24,767 nucleotides of DNA, taken from assembly GCA_020628975.1 (NCBI GenBank), contig JAHDEF010000008.1, positions 1-24,767 of the forward strand, in the 5' to 3' direction. Under the pieces are notes generated by a model, which saw only the letters and a program-made list of their open reading frames with translations, ran no database searches and had not been told where the DNA came from. The stretch comes from Aquimarina sp. Its GTDB lineage: Bacteria; Bacteroidota; Bacteroidia; Flavobacteriales; Flavobacteriaceae. A program made the position numbers and the translations under genes. This document shows, one piece after another, positions 24,556 through 24,767 of the stretch. The first letter of the stretch is position 1, and the number at the start of each line of letters is the position of its first letter.

Positions 24556-24767
24556 ATGCCTATACAAGGACCTTTCAATTTAAATAAGTGGTTAGAGGAA
24601 AATAGAGATTTATTAAAACCACCTGTAGGGAACAAAAATTTGTACATCGATTCGGGCGATTATATCGTAATGGTCGTAGCTGGACCCAATGCTCGAAAAG
24701 ATTATCATTATAATGAAACTGAGGAATTATTTTATCAATTAGAAGGTCAAATTGAAGTGCATATTCA
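24556..24767 (+). CDS. nbaC: 3-hydroxyanthranilate 3,4-dioxygenase (5' part, cut by window edge)
   Basis: Opens the ring of 3-hydroxyanthranilate in tryptophan breakdown or the kynurenine route to quinolinate/NAD. The visible 70 residues match the family N-terminus: KPPVGNKNLYID, then VMVVAGPNARKDYHYNETEE. The substrate-binding R47 and iron ligands H51 and E57 are in place. The remaining iron ligand lies beyond the edge. A GTG immediately precedes the ATG, but the ATG gives the usual N-terminus. Confidence 0.93.
   Translation, partial: MPIQGPFNLNKWLEENRDLLKPPVGNKNLYIDSGDYIVMVVAGPNARKDYHYNETEELFYQLEGQIEVHI

Overview
The window reads as chromosomal DNA of a marine, polysaccharide-degrading member of the Flavobacteriaceae (Bacteroidota). 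It is AT-rich, promoters carry the Bacteroidota -7 motif TAnnTTTG, and Shine-Dalgarno sites are largely absent. Clade hallmarks include a Por-type secretion tail, an OmpA protein with thrombospondin type-3 repeats, DUF5689 and DUF2721 proteins, and a TonB-dependent receptor. No rRNA, tRNA, CRISPR array or conventional insertion sequence was recognised.

Layout. (1) 1-2470: a secreted GH16 beta-agarase with an F-type lectin domain, a possible LacI-type operator in front and a strong terminator behind. (2) 2480-6561: Mn-type superoxide dismutase (minus strand), followed downstream by a nested palindromic repeat, and a divergent AddA/RecB-like helicase-nuclease. (3) 6620-8184: OmpA-type outer membrane protein with a clear promoter and terminator. 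(4) 8522-10380: a translationally coupled minus-strand pair, DUF2721 membrane protein then PAS histidine kinase. (5) 10611-17875: a thiamine operon under a TPP riboswitch: thiS, thiC, tenI-like, thiD, thiE, thiG, thiH. Two small four-helix-bundle genes sit inside it, and four repeat palindromes lie at its gene junctions. (6) 17932-18481: a 31-residue membrane peptide gene and queD. (7) 18493-24534: a hypothetical secreted protein, then a DUF5689 lipoprotein and TonB-dependent receptor (minus strand) facing a secreted endonuclease/exonuclease/phosphatase-fold enzyme, together a plausible extracellular nucleic-acid or phosphoester scavenging locus. (8) 24556-end: start of 3-hydroxyanthranilate 3,4-dioxygenase.

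The thi operon covers much of both halves of the pathway. ThiC makes the pyrimidine, ThiS/ThiG/ThiH make the thiazole, ThiD phosphorylates the pyrimidine and ThiE couples the two; the TenI-like protein may help the thiazole branch. No ThiF/MoeB-type sulfur-activating enzyme lies in the window.

The most unusual feature is the repeat system in the thi operon. Three palindromes have arms that are tandem 7-bp units (about GCTATTR on one side, AGCYAAY on the other, in exact register for up to five units). Two are 'empty' and one encloses a four-helix-bundle gene. The second four-helix-bundle gene has its own inverted arms of a different AGTTA-type unit. The arms supply stop codons, N-terminal residues or start-codon context for thiE, thiH and one bundle gene. 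The arrangement resembles the known intervening sequences of some 23S rRNAs, whose stem-loops can carry a member of this same protein family, but here it sits in an mRNA operon. This resemblance is an inference, not a demonstrated mechanism.
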